A DNA stretch of 64,000 bases, taken from positions 23,203 to 87,202 of the forward strand of contig JAABSX010000013.1 of assembly GCA_011390205.1 (NCBI GenBank). Reading direction: 5' to 3'. Under the pieces are notes generated by a model. It was not told the DNA's origin. It searched no databases and saw nothing but the letters and a program-made list of their open reading frames with translations. Of this stretch, positions 43,943 through 54,058 are shown piece after piece. The position numbers were made by a program, and so were the translations under genes. The first letter of the stretch is position 1. Each line of letters starts with the position of its first letter. Source of the stretch: Microscillaceae bacterium (GTDB lineage Bacteria; Bacteroidota; Bacteroidia; Cytophagales; Microscillaceae).

Positions 43943-45442
43943 ATGGCAAAAAAAGAAAAAAATACTCCAGAGAATATTCAATTTCAAAAAATCATCTCTC
44001 ACGCAAAAGAGTATGGTTTTGTATTCCCATCTAGTGAGGTCTATGACGGGCTTCAGGCAGTTTATGACTATGGGCAGAATGGCGTACAGCTCAAAAACAA
44101 CCTCAAGCAAATCTGGTGGAAGGCAATGACCCAGCTTCACGAGAACGTAGTAGGCATTGATGCAGCCATCTTTATGCACCCCACAGTCTGGAAGGCATCG
44201 GGGCATGTGGATAGCTTCAATGACCCGATGATAGACAACAAAGACTCTAAAAAACGCTACCGTGCAGATGTCTTGGTAGAAAACAGGGCCGCCGAATATG
44301 CCAAAAATGGAGAAAATGACCGTTCGGAGGCTTTGCTACAGAAGCTAGGAAAACTCCAAGAAGAAGAAAACTTAGACGGTATTAGAGACCTCATCATTGA
44401 AGAAAACATCGTCTGTGCCGTCTCAGAAACGGCCAACTGGACAGAAGTACGTCAGTTTAACTTGATGTTTGCCACAGAGATAGGCTCAGTTTCTGATGAT
44501 GCCAGCAAGGTCTATCTTCGCCCTGAGACTGCCCAAGGGATTTTTGTAAACTTCCTCAATGTGCAGCAGACAGGACGTATGAAAGTGCCTTTTGGAATAG
44601 CTCAAATTGGAAAAGCATTTAGAAACGAGATAGTAGCAAGGCAGTTTATCTTCCGTATGCGTGAGTTTGAGCAAATGGAAATGCAGTATTTTGTCCGCCC
44701 TGGCGAAGAAAAAGAAAGCTACGACTACTGGAAAGCCACTCGAATCAAATTTTTGGAAGCCCTCGGAATCCCCGCCGATAAGCTCCGCTTCCATGACCAT
44801 ATCAAGCTGGCACACTATGCCAATGCAGCCGCAGACATAGAGTTTGAATTTCCTTTTGGTTGGAAAGAGCTCGAGGGAATCCACTCACGCACTGATTTTG
44901 ACCTCACCAAGCACCAAGAATTTTCTAAAAAGAAAATGCAATACTTTGATGAGGAAGTAGAAGACAAAGACAAAAAACGATACATTCCTTATGTGGTAGA
45001 AACCTCAATAGGTGCTGACCGCTTGTTTTTGGCGATTCTCTGCCAAGCCTACACCGAAGATACTGGAGTAGATGCCAAAGGGCAAGAAAAAACGCGCCTC
45101 TATCTCAGGTTACACCCTGTTCTTGCTCCTACCAAAGTGGCAGTGTTTCCTTTGGTCAAAAAAGACGGATTGCCAGAGAAAGCCAAGGAAGTTTTTGAGC
45201 TTCTAAGGTATGATTTTGAAACGGTTTATGAAGACAGAGGTGCGATTGGTAAAAACTATACCCGCCAAGATTTGGTAGGAACGCCCTTTTGCATCACAGT
45301 CGACCACCAAACCCTCGAGGACAATACCGTAACCTTGCGTCATCGGGATAGCACAGAGCAAGAAAGACTCAATATCTCTGACTTGCGCGTCAAAATCGGT
45401 GAAGCCGTTTCACTTAAAAATATATTCAAAGCACTCCGATAA
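43943..45442 (+). CDS. glyS: Glycine--tRNA ligase (dimeric class II type)
   Basis: 499 residues. It is the alpha2 form related to the archaeal/eukaryotic enzyme: IISHAKEYGFVFPSSEVYDGL at the N-terminus, motif 1 and 2 region with LRPETAQGIFVNF and IGKAFRNEIVARQFIFRMREFEQME (quoted in parts), motif 3 with VETSIGADRLFLAIL, and a C-terminal anticodon-binding domain (APTKVAVFPLVKK, RYDFETVYEDRGAIGKNYTRQD in parts). It charges tRNA-Gly. Full length. The promoter abuts the start codon and a strong terminator follows 27 bases after the stop, so it is a single-gene unit. Confidence 0.97.
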   Translation: MAKKEKNTPENIQFQKIISHAKEYGFVFPSSEVYDGLQAVYDYGQNGVQLKNNLKQIWWKAMTQLHENVVGIDAAIFMHPTVWKASGHVDSFNDPMIDNKDSKKRYRADVLVENRAAEYAKNGENDRSEALLQKLGKLQEEENLDGIRDLIIEENIVCAVSETANWTEVRQFNLMFATEIGSVSDDASKVYLRPETAQGIFVNFLNVQQTGRMKVPFGIAQIGKAFRNEIVARQFIFRMREFEQMEMQYFVRPGEEKESYDYWKATRIKFLEALGIPADKLRFHDHIKLAHYANAAADIEFEFPFGWKELEGIHSRTDFDLTKHQEFSKKKMQYFDEEVEDKDKKRYIPYVVETSIGADRLFLAILCQAYTEDTGVDAKGQEKTRLYLRLHPVLAPTKVAVFPLVKKDGLPEKAKEVFELLRYDFETVYEDRGAIGKNYTRQDLVGTPFCITVDHQTLEDNTVTLRHRDSTEQERLNISDLRVKIGEAVSLKNIFKALR

Positions 45443-45469
45443 ATATTTTTAATCTGTGAGATAAGCCGT

Positions 45470-45506
45470 GAGCCTTTAAGTTGAAAGAAACTTAAAGGCT
45501 CTTTTT
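45470..45506 (+). terminator. Rho-independent terminator of glyS
   Basis: GAGCCTTTAAGTT (45470-45482) pairs exactly with AACTTAAAGGCTC (45489-45501) and is followed by TTTTT. Confidence 0.9.
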
Positions 45507-45800
45507 ATAAGCTCAAGATACTTTATCGCTACAGTTCCATCAAAATCCCAAGCTATGAAATCTGAAGAGTGATGTAAAAAGCCTGTAAGAAAATCAATTA
45601 CTTATTTTCATCTATATATAGATTATTTTTATCTTGCAAATGTAACTGTTTATCGAAAAAAAATATTTTCGGTTCACTTATTGGTAAATATTTGTATTTA
45701 AAGACGACACCTCTTTGCATTTATAGTATAAGGATTCCTTTTTGTGCTGTACTAACGCCTCATTTATATTAATCAATCTATCAAATAAATACATATCTTT
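45507..45800. other. AT-rich upstream region of the 1935-residue cargo gene
   Basis: 294 bases without a gene. Several TTTG words occur (for example 45714-45717) but none is followed at 19-20 bases by a clean TAnnTTTG box. A TATCTTTA stretch ends at the start codon. No repeats seen. Confidence 0.5.
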
Positions 45801-48800
45801 ATGTCTCGATCTATTCAGTCAATCTTGACGTTCTTATTTATGCATTTTTGTGCTCTTCAAATCAACGCACAAACCACTACTTGGACTGGCACAACGAGCA
45901 ATGATTGGAACCTGGCCAGCAACTGGGATAACGGAATCCCTACGGCGACTTATGATGTCGTGATTCCTGCTGTGTTTCTTCATCCTCAGATTAACAGTGT
46001 AGTTTCTATCCAAAGCCTTATGCTTCAGGCTGGCTCAAGTCTCGATATTTTAGGAGGCAGTCTGACCGTGAATACTACAAGCTCTAATCAGGGAACAATC
46101 ACAGTAAGTGGTGGGACCTGGACTAACCAAGGAAATATTCAAAACAATGGTACTATCCAAATAGGGGTAAACAGAGCCCTTAGTCTTGCAGCAAATCTAA
46201 TCAATAATGGAACACTCTCAGCAGCCAACCCAAGTCTGTTTGAGTTAAATAGCACTGGCGTACAGAGCATCTCAGGCACAGGCACAAGCAACTTATCTCA
46301 GCTCAACAAAAATCAAGGGCAACTTAACCTTGAACAAGATATTAGTATTGGTCAAGATTTTATTATTCCTGCTTTGCTGACCTTAAATCTTGGCCTAGGG
46401 CATAATATAAGTCTGAACCAAAATCTGAGTGTTTTGGGAACATTCAATGCCGCCAATGCTATACTGACCTTAGAAGGTGCAAATAACCAAACTTTACAGG
46501 GCAATGGTGCAATCAATCTAGGGCAGTTTATCCTCGACAAAACCACGGGTATCATCAGCTTAGATGCAAGTATTGGTCTTATCCAAGATTTTATTGTTCC
46601 TGTAGGAGTAGAAGTAGTTTTATCTGCCAATCGAACCCTAAGTTTAGCCAATCAAATCATCATCAATGGCACATTTACCGACACAGCCACCAACACTACT
46701 GTAAACTTCAACGGCACGAGTGCCATCAGCCTAGCTGCAGGAAGTTTGGCTGATTTTCAGAACTTGCAAGTCAGCAAAACAGGGGCAGGAAGTCTGATGA
46801 TTGCCCAGAATATCACTGTCAGTGGGAATCTTTTGATAAACTCAGGAACTTTCAATATTGGAACAGGATTTACAGTAAATCTAGCTGGTAACTTCACCAA
46901 CAATGGCAATAATTTTATAGCCAATACGGGAAGTATCGTAAATTTGATAGGTGCAACTGACCAAAACCTAAGCGGAACAGGGCAGGTAAGGTTTGACCAA
47001 CTGCAAGTAAGCAAAACTGCAGGTACGCTCTTCATTGACCGTAACCCTATTGAAGTGATGCAAGATTTTACAATTCCTGCGGGAGTCTCTTTTAGAGTTA
47101 GTCCAGGTCAAAATTTTGATATTTTTAATGACTTTATCAATGAAGGCACTGTGTTGCCAAATGATGGAGGAGTAAGATTCAGAGGCTCTGGTGATGCCGA
47201 ACTGAGAGGAAATGGAACAATGACCTTTAGGGATTTAATGTCTCGCAAAACGGATGGAGGCAGCCTAAGTATCAAAGTACCAGTCAATGTGGCATCTTGG
47301 CTCATCATAGATGCCAATGCACAGCTCAGCCTCGAGGCGGATATCACCGTGGGGGCAGCTGGCAGTATTGCTAGGCTGCAAAACAATGGTACTTTTACTG
47401 ATAATGGCTTCAAAGTAATCGTAGAAGGAGGAGGAGATTACAACATTCAGGGGAATACACAAACTACTTTTACAAACATAGAAATCATTAAGACAAACGG
47501 AAGGCTTGTATTTCAACAAGGTGCTACTCTCCTAGAAAATTTTCTCTTGCCCCCAAACGTAACGCTCACCATAAACCCTGACATAGAACTCAGATTGGCA
47601 AAAGACCTCACCGTAAACGGAACCATAGACCCTAACCAAGCCAATAGCAGGATTTGGTTTGTTGGAAATACAGATGCCCAAATCAATGGTAACACAAACC
47701 CTATCACATTTAGAAGTATCAGCGTGGCCAAGACAGCAGGCAATACCCTCACCCTCAATGCCAACACACAGTATGCCTATCAAATCTACGTAGAAGCAGG
47801 CAATACGCTCAGGCTCAATGATGGATTCACTACCTTGGTCCAGAATGACAGTGATACCTTTATCTTTGGGACGCTCTCTCTTGGTAATAACACAGCCATG
47901 AACTACGACAATGGCAATACTGAGCTAAGAATAGAAAACACGGGCAGACTTATCAATGACATCAACAGCATCAATACCATCCAAGCACGCCTAAGGATAA
48001 GAAATGGAGGAGGCGTCTGCACTATCAATAACGGAAGCAGGCTCACAGCCACAGGTACTTTTTTAAATGTAGAGTGGAATGGCGCTACACTCAACATTCA
48101 TCCCAATGCGACACTGCTTATTTACAGAGATTTACAACTCAACAATGCTGCAATCTTTAATATGGATAACACGGCCTTCATAGAGTTTGGAGGAAATCAA
48201 AACTCAGACATAGAGGGAGGCGGAAACCTACTGACGATTCCTAACCTAAGAATCAATAAAACAGGCGACCAAGTGGATTTAAGACGTGATGTCAGAATTA
48301 CAGGATACCTTGATTTGGTGAGTAGGCATATCAACTCAAGCGACAATGACATACTCATCTTCGCAGAAGGAGCTACACACAGCGGAGGCTCGCAAGCCAG
48401 TTACATTAATGGCCCTGCACGCAAAATCGGTAATACAAGTTTTATATTTCCACTAGGAAAAAATAACCGCTTCGGAAAGCTAGGCATTGCCATCAATACA
48501 GCAGGAGCAAACACAGATTACTTTGAGGTAGAATATTTTGGAACTTTCTTCGGAAATACTTCCATCACTGCACCCATCACAGACATCAGTGACAGAGATT
48601 TCTGGCAATTAGAACGCTCAGGAACGAGCCAAGTAACCGTAGTGCTTTATTGGCAAGATCTTATCTCTGGAGGTTTGGGTCCTATCGGCATCACCAACAG
48701 TGATTTACGAGTAGCCCAATGGAACGATGTGAGCCTGTCTTGGGAAAACAGAGGAAATACAACTGCCACCATTACCGATTTTATAGAAAGCAATCCGAAT

Positions 48801-51608
48801 CAAGACAGCTTTACAGACCAAAAATTCTGGACTCTTGGCTACAGCAGTGGAGATAACCCTAACTGGGGAGCAAGCACTTGGATAGGCAGTATAAGTTCAG
48901 ATTGGGATAACCCCAATAACTGGGAACCCGCAATAGTACCCGATGAAACCATCACGGCTGTCATCATAGGTGATAGGCTGCCAGAAGGAAAATTTAACCC
49001 CATAAAAAATACTGGAGGAGGAATCGCCAAAGCCAAGGCATTGCTCATCCCAAGGGGTATCTTCCCGACTAGCCTACCCACTACCGAAAAGGCACTCTTG
49101 ACCATCAGCAATAACACTACTTTGCAAGTAGGAGATGGCACTGCAGGCTCGGGCCTGATAGAATGTTATGGAGATATCCTGAATCAAGGAACCCTCTCCA
49201 ACACATCCGATTTTTACATTTACGAAGATGCACTCATTACACAGCAAGACAGTATCTCGATAGGGGGAAGACTACTTATGTATGATACGGGAATCTTAAA
49301 CACAGGCAGTACATCCTTTCTCAATATAGCTGCGCAATTACTGACCTATGATGGTGCCAGAATCAACCACCAAGGAAGCCTACAAATAGGATTAAATATG
49401 GAACTCCGCAATAACTCTACCATCCATAACCTAAACAACGGAGAAATTACTGTAGGACAAAGAACTTATCTAAGAGATGCAAGCTCGTTTATCAATGATA
49501 ACCTGCTGAATACCAATCGACAATTAGATATATACAACGATGCAGTATTGACCAATAATGCCCTTATTAATACAGGGATACAGGCAGGGCAAGCAGGCAC
49601 CTTCGAGATGAGAAACAATGCTCGGCTCAACAACGGCCTCGGAGCAAGCATCATAATTAATCCAGGTAGCTCTTTTTTCTTACGTAATTCTACCACTATC
49701 AATAATGAAGGCACACTCACTAGCGGAAGACAGTTTGAGATAAGAGATGCAGGTGTAACAGTTACCAATAACGGACTCATCAGATGGAGACAAGATTTTA
49801 TGAACAATGGCACATTCGCTGGCACAGGCACAATGGAGGTCTATGAAAACGCCAACAATACACGCATCTACGGCACATCTACGCCCTTTATCACGCATAA
49901 TCTCATCATTAACCGCACAGGGGGAAGAGTCATCCAAGAGAGAAGCTGCACTTGGACCAACTCCGTAACCGTCCCAGCAAATGTAACTTATGAAATACAG
50001 GCAGGCTTGTATGATACTGAAATACAAGGAAACTTCACCATCAATGGCACATTTGATTTGCAGGGAGATGCTGCCATCGCTATTTCAGAAGATTTTATCA
50101 ATAACGGAACTGTATTGGCAGGAACAGAAAGCACAGTTACCATGCAAGGAAACACAAATGGTGCTATCCAAAGCACAAGCCCTCTGACTCTCCATCACCT
50201 CATCCATCAAAAAACCGCAGGCAATACACAAATCGCCCCTAGCATTACACTCAATGGAGATTTGAGTAATCTGTCAGGAGAGTTGGTATTTGTGGCAGGT
50301 GCTCATGCAGACCTGAAGGGCAACCTTATCAACAATGACATCCTTGGCTTTCATACAAGCAATTCTTTTACTTTCTCAGGAAATACAGACAGCAATGTCT
50401 CGGGGACAGGAGAGGTGATTTTTACACAACTCAACATCAACAAAAGCACAGGAAATCGAGTAATGCTTTCTCGAGCTGTGGAAGTGTCTCAAAGCCTCAC
50501 ACTTACAAATGGCATTATAAATACCAGCACTGCGAATTTGCTTATTTTGCAGGAAAATACTACCTCTACAGAAGGCAGTCATCAAAGCTACATCAATGGC
50601 CCTCTCCGCAAATATGTCAATGGCTCAAACTTTGTCTTCCCTACGGGCAAAAACGGACGATGGGCAAGAATCGCACTTACTGACTTGGCGAATACCAGCT
50701 CAGGAGATTATTTTACTGCCAATTACTTCCCTTTTAAGTTTGGAGACCCTACTGCCATAGACCTTGACAGGGCAAGCGGACTAGAACACTGGACACTGGA
50801 CAGAAGCACGGCTGCCACTACCGAAGCAAAAGTAACCCTTTATTGGGAAGACGGTAATTTTAGTGATATTGTAGATGTGAGCATTGTAGATTTAAGGGTA
50901 GCACATTACAGCAATACCCCCTCCGCTGGCTGGTATGACCGTGGTGGCGTCGTCACAGGCACAGTAGCACAAGGAAACATTACCACAGATTCAAGGCAAA
51001 ATGATTTTAGCCCTTGGACATTTGGCTCTACCAACGGAGTCAATCCGCTGCCCATTCATCTTCTTGAATTTAAAGCACAATCCAATGATAATCAGACTGT
51101 GATGCTAAAATGGAGTACTGCCTCAGAACAGAATGTAAGCCACTTTGAGATAGAAAGAAGCCAAGACGGACAAAACTTTCAGCGCATCCTTGCTCAAGAT
51201 GCCGCAGGCAACAGCAACACCCGAAAGGACTATGCTGCCCTAGACAACCAACCCCTGGCAGGAATGAATTATTACAGGCTCAAATCTGTAGATAATGATG
51301 GAAGCACGAGTTACTCTTTGGTAGAAACTGTTAGATTTGAAGAAGGAGTGTTTGAGATTACCAATCTTTACCCCAACCCTGTGCTGAGAGAGAGTACACT
51401 TGAAATGACATTGCCCCAAAATACACTTTACCAAATAGTTGTGTATGATTTGCGGGGTAAGCAGGTTTATCTTAGCGAAACCCAAAGTGCCTCAGCACCT
51501 TTTGTTCAGAAACGCCTTGATTTTGGACACCTAAAGGCAGGAACTTACATTCTGAAAGTCATTGGGCATCAAAGAAGCCTTACGCATCGTCTTGTGAAAA
51601 TTGACTAG
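45801..51608 (+). CDS. Giant secreted repeat protein with type A T9SS sorting tail
   Basis: 1935 residues. Signal peptide ends in INAQ (about 24). The protein is doubled: WTGTTSNDWNLASNW (about 29-43) and WIGSISSDWDNPNNW (about 1026-1040) each open a beta-solenoid region with strand repeats and the motif F-x-x-L-x-x-x-K-T-x-G-x-x-x-L (at least eleven copies in all, such as FQNLQVSKTGAG). Each half closes with a SYINGP-RK...FPxGKNxR domain (about 867 and 1596). An FN3-like module with VMLKWSTASEQNVSHFEIER follows near 1770, then the T9SS tail from about 1855 (NLYPNPV, YDLRGKQVY, GTYILKV). It is probably a surface fibre or adhesin; no enzymatic site is seen. Single-gene unit with its own terminator. 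Confidence 0.92.
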   Translation: MSRSIQSILTFLFMHFCALQINAQTTTWTGTTSNDWNLASNWDNGIPTATYDVVIPAVFLHPQINSVVSIQSLMLQAGSSLDILGGSLTVNTTSSNQGTITVSGGTWTNQGNIQNNGTIQIGVNRALSLAANLINNGTLSAANPSLFELNSTGVQSISGTGTSNLSQLNKNQGQLNLEQDISIGQDFIIPALLTLNLGLGHNISLNQNLSVLGTFNAANAILTLEGANNQTLQGNGAINLGQFILDKTTGIISLDASIGLIQDFIVPVGVEVVLSANRTLSLANQIIINGTFTDTATNTTVNFNGTSAISLAAGSLADFQNLQVSKTGAGSLMIAQNITVSGNLLINSGTFNIGTGFTVNLAGNFTNNGNNFIANTGSIVNLIGATDQNLSGTGQVRFDQLQVSKTAGTLFIDRNPIEVMQDFTIPAGVSFRVSPGQNFDIFNDFINEGTVLPNDGGVRFRGSGDAELRGNGTMTFRDLMSRKTDGGSLSIKVPVNVASWLIIDANAQLSLEADITVGAAGSIARLQNNGTFTDNGFKVIVEGGGDYNIQGNTQTTFTNIEIIKTNGRLVFQQGATLLENFLLPPNVTLTINPDIELRLAKDLTVNGTIDPNQANSRIWFVGNTDAQINGNTNPITFRSISVAKTAGNTLTLNANTQYAYQIYVEAGNTLRLNDGFTTLVQNDSDTFIFGTLSLGNNTAMNYDNGNTELRIENTGRLINDINSINTIQARLRIRNGGGVCTINNGSRLTATGTFLNVEWNGATLNIHPNATLLIYRDLQLNNAAIFNMDNTAFIEFGGNQNSDIEGGGNLLTIPNLRINKTGDQVDLRRDVRITGYLDLVSRHINSSDNDILIFAEGATHSGGSQASYINGPARKIGNTSFIFPLGKNNRFGKLGIAINTAGANTDYFEVEYFGTFFGNTSITAPITDISDRDFWQLERSGTSQVTVVLYWQDLISGGLGPIGITNSDLRVAQWNDVSLSWENRGNTTATITDFIESNPNQDSFTDQKFWTLGYSSGDNPNWGASTWIGSISSDWDNPNNWEPAIVPDETITAVIIGDRLPEGKFNPIKNTGGGIAKAKALLIPRGIFPTSLPTTEKALLTISNNTTLQVGDGTAGSGLIECYGDILNQGTLSNTSDFYIYEDALITQQDSISIGGRLLMYDTGILNTGSTSFLNIAAQLLTYDGARINHQGSLQIGLNMELRNNSTIHNLNNGEITVGQRTYLRDASSFINDNLLNTNRQLDIYNDAVLTNNALINTGIQAGQAGTFEMRNNARLNNGLGASIIINPGSSFFLRNSTTINNEGTLTSGRQFEIRDAGVTVTNNGLIRWRQDFMNNGTFAGTGTMEVYENANNTRIYGTSTPFITHNLIINRTGGRVIQERSCTWTNSVTVPANVTYEIQAGLYDTEIQGNFTINGTFDLQGDAAIAISEDFINNGTVLAGTESTVTMQGNTNGAIQSTSPLTLHHLIHQKTAGNTQIAPSITLNGDLSNLSGELVFVAGAHADLKGNLINNDILGFHTSNSFTFSGNTDSNVSGTGEVIFTQLNINKSTGNRVMLSRAVEVSQSLTLTNGIINTSTANLLILQENTTSTEGSHQSYINGPLRKYVNGSNFVFPTGKNGRWARIALTDLANTSSGDYFTANYFPFKFGDPTAIDLDRASGLEHWTLDRSTAATTEAKVTLYWEDGNFSDIVDVSIVDLRVAHYSNTPSAGWYDRGGVVTGTVAQGNITTDSRQNDFSPWTFGSTNGVNPLPIHLLEFKAQSNDNQTVMLKWSTASEQNVSHFEIERSQDGQNFQRILAQDAAGNSNTRKDYAALDNQPLAGMNYYRLKSVDNDGSTSYSLVETVRFEEGVFEITNLYPNPVLRESTLEMTLPQNTLYQIVVYDLRGKQVYLSETQSASAPFVQKRLDFGHLKAGTYILKVIGHQRSLTHRLVKID

Positions 51609-51624
51609 GTCAGATAAAGAGTTG

Positions 51625-51679
51625 AAGCAAAAGGAACACTCAAGGGTATTCTCTCTCGAGTGCTCCTATTGCTTTTTTT
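51625..51679. terminator. Long-stem terminator after the giant cargo gene, bidirectional
   Basis: AAGCAAAAGGAACACTC (51625-51641) pairs with GAGTGCTCCTATTGCTT (51658-51674) at 15 of 17 positions, then TTTTT to 51679. It lies between two converging genes. Confidence 0.85.
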
Positions 51680-51694
51680 GATACTTAGAGAATA

Positions 51695-53065
51695 TTAAAG
51701 ACCAAAATAAGCCAAAGAAACGCCCATCTTCGTGCCTACTTCTACTTGCTCATATCCATTGGGTTCGTTGTTGTGATGAGGGGGAAGTTTTTGTAAATTC
51801 GCCCAAACATCTGGAGACAAGCGAATATCCTCCTCTGCTGCCTGGGGAAGCTTGCCTACTACTTCTAAAAACAAACCTGTAGATTGTGTATTTCCGTAGT
51901 CATTGATTAAGATATTACGTGTCAGCATTACATACGTGCCGATGGGCAAAGTCTTGTGCCAAAGCCCCATTTTTACGGCATTGTTTGGCTCTTTCACAGC
52001 TACTGCATCTTCAAAAATATTGGTGAATGCCTCAAAATTAGAGAACAACCTGACCTCATCATACGCTATGGTATAACGCTGGCTTTTAGACAGTGCCAAA
52101 TCTTGGTAAAGCTCCTCAGAGATTTGTAGGTATTGGCTTCCGCCACTGGGCTTGCCCATGACGGTCAGCATGGTTTCAGCTTTGCCAGGGATTTGCAAAT
52201 AAATATTCGTGCCCACAGCTATAGAAGGGTGCAGCGCGAGGGCTTGTTTTTGAATCACTTTGCTTTGGAATGATTCTACATTGATTTGCTTGCTGTGCTC
52301 TCGCTTTCTTAGGCTTGGGGCATCTGTCAGCGTATAAGAAAGTTCTACCTTAATCAGCTCTCCAAATACGCCATAGCCCCCAATCCTTGAAGAGATGCCT
52401 TCGGGAACGTACATCGAGATACCCGCCTCAGGGTAGATTTCGTCTATCTGCCCAATAACCTCTACTGATACAAGCTGTCCGTTGCTTAGGTTTTTGATTG
52501 AGACCAATGTGCCTGTAGGAAGTGTTTTGTGATATGCTACATAAGGTTTTGAGCTGTTTATCGTCATTGTCTTGACATAGCTTACTTCAGTGTTATTGAG
52601 GAGGGCTGTATTCTGATTGATTGCATCAAAACCTTCATTGAGTTCTCTAAAAGCATCCTCTCCAAACACTGGATTGTAATCCAGGGCTGTTGTCTGCAAT
52701 GTGTAAGGATTATTGACATCAGCACTGCGACTGGCTGCTATAGATTCTCCTTCTTGTCCTTGGATACTTACCTGCACTGTCATCTTGGTGCTGTAATAAT
52801 CTCCTGATAATTTGCCCCAAGCACAATTACTAATGCCTAGCATCTCAGACATATCAGCAGGGGGCTGGGCTACTACCTCTACAAAGATATGAGCATTGGC
52901 ATTTTGTACTTTGAGGATGCTGTGAAGTGGGGCATTGTATGCTGCCTCATAGCAGGGAGCTTGCTCATAAAATCCCAGATTGTATGCAGTGATGCTTTGC
53001 TGGGCTTGAAGGGCTGTAATCGCCTGAGAAAATAACAAGCATAAAAATAAGATAGTTTTGTACAT
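51695..53065 (-). CDS. Secreted protein with four tandem double-psi beta-barrel (RlpA-like) modules
   Basis: 456 residues, signal peptide ending in ALQAQ (about 22). Four modules of similar layout can be read: residues about 38-85 (APLHSILKVQNANAHIFVEV), about 172-220 (VAYHKTLPTGTLVSIKNLSN then VSVEVIG), about 280-325 (LALHPSIAVGTNIYL then MLTVMGKP) and about 370-430 (LWHKTLPIGTYVMLTRNI then LFLEVVGKLP). The phrase H-K-T-L-P-x-G-T followed by a strand, N and V-x-V is the RlpA/DPBB core. The aspartate and histidine of lytic RlpA enzymes are not visible in place, so binding rather than cleavage is likely. Each module ends with a short SxxxxxxL helix. Single gene, minus strand. Confidence 0.8.
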   Translation of the reverse strand: MYKTILFLCLLFSQAITALQAQQSITAYNLGFYEQAPCYEAAYNAPLHSILKVQNANAHIFVEVVAQPPADMSEMLGISNCAWGKLSGDYYSTKMTVQVSIQGQEGESIAASRSADVNNPYTLQTTALDYNPVFGEDAFRELNEGFDAINQNTALLNNTEVSYVKTMTINSSKPYVAYHKTLPTGTLVSIKNLSNGQLVSVEVIGQIDEIYPEAGISMYVPEGISSRIGGYGVFGELIKVELSYTLTDAPSLRKREHSKQINVESFQSKVIQKQALALHPSIAVGTNIYLQIPGKAETMLTVMGKPSGGSQYLQISEELYQDLALSKSQRYTIAYDEVRLFSNFEAFTNIFEDAVAVKEPNNAVKMGLWHKTLPIGTYVMLTRNILINDYGNTQSTGLFLEVVGKLPQAAEEDIRLSPDVWANLQKLPPHHNNEPNGYEQVEVGTKMGVSLAYFGL

Positions 53066-53241
53066 GGTCTGTTTGTTTAGTGTTTGTATGTATTAAATAA
53101 TGGGTAAATAAATATACTAATTTATTGTTCTAGTAGTGCATTGGGTGCTTGTTCTTAATTAGTTTGTGCTATCCTAGCTTGCCACCATTCCTACCTGACC
53201 TAAAATAATTCAAACTAAATAGCACCAAGCACTTCACTTGT

Positions 53242-54009
53242 TCAGTTTACACTGATACGCTCTATATTCCTCTGCAATACCAATTCCCTTGTAGAGAGAT
53301 TATATGCTGTCAAGTAACCCAAATCTTTCTTTTTACCATAATACACGCAGCCATTATCTAGAGGGATGGTAGGTAGATTGCGCCTGATATGATGCTGAAT
53401 CGTGAGCAAAGATTGGGGGGTATGCCCATGCACTACTTGCCTTCCCCTCAAAAAATGCGATTCAGTCTTAAAGTTACGAATATACAGCATTGCCTCAAAA
53501 TCTTGCAAGGGGTCAAATGCTGCAAAATTTAGCCCTGCATGCACCAATATAAAATCTTCTAAGATATAATAATAAGGCAAACTTTCCATAAAACGCATAT
53601 ACTGCATCTTGATTTTGTCTGTGTGAGGGTCTATGATATTCTGGCTATTGTATTTCTGGACAAAATTACGCAAAATCTGCTTATTCCGATTGGCTTCTAA
53701 AAGCATGACTTCGTGGTTGCCCACCAGTGGATAGACTTGGTATTTTTGCTGCTGGAGTGCCAAGATAAAATCAAGCACGCCCGCACTGTCAGGCCCTCTA
53801 TTGACATAATCTCCTAGCAAAAAAAGCTGGTCATGCACATTGAGATTAAGTTTCCTAATCAATCTTTTGAATGTCTCCGCACAGCCATGAATATCTGCTA
53901 TCACCCAGCGCTGTGCCCCTGGGCTCAGACGTGGCACGAGGCCTGTTGCCCTTTGTGTGATGGGCTTCGGAGTGAATAGCTCAGCCAGCTTATTAAAAAT
54001 TTTCCACAA
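53242..54009 (-). CDS. PPP-family metallophosphoesterase (serine/threonine phosphatase or ApaH-like)
   Basis: 255 residues, TTG start (a stop lies three codons upstream; the next ATG would cut off the first motif). Metal-binding motifs in order: WVIADIHGC (D39, H41), LLGDYVNRGPDS (D67), LVGNHEVM and HAGLNF, and VVHGHTP near the end. This is the complete set of the PPP group, with GDYVNRG in place of the usual GDYVDRG (asparagine for the second aspartate). Substrates of bacterial members include phosphoproteins and dinucleoside polyphosphates. No adjacent kinase. Divergent from the efflux region. Confidence 0.9.
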   Translation of the reverse strand: MWKIFNKLAELFTPKPITQRATGLVPRLSPGAQRWVIADIHGCAETFKRLIRKLNLNVHDQLFLLGDYVNRGPDSAGVLDFILALQQQKYQVYPLVGNHEVMLLEANRNKQILRNFVQKYNSQNIIDPHTDKIKMQYMRFMESLPYYYILEDFILVHAGLNFAAFDPLQDFEAMLYIRNFKTESHFLRGRQVVHGHTPQSLLTIQHHIRRNLPTIPLDNGCVYYGKKKDLGYLTAYNLSTRELVLQRNIERISVN

Positions 54010-54058
54010 AATCGTCTAGTTAGGTATTGAAAAATGCTTTATTTGATAAGTAAAACGA

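Noticed and set aside
43715..44206. 163-codon minus-strand frame over the start of glyS
   Set aside because: It is opposite a certain gene and its promoter and reads as unstructured shadow sequence.
46352..50187. Many minus-strand frames of 60-120 codons inside the giant cargo gene
   Set aside because: They are shadows of a repetitive, biased reading frame; none has a start context or family likeness.
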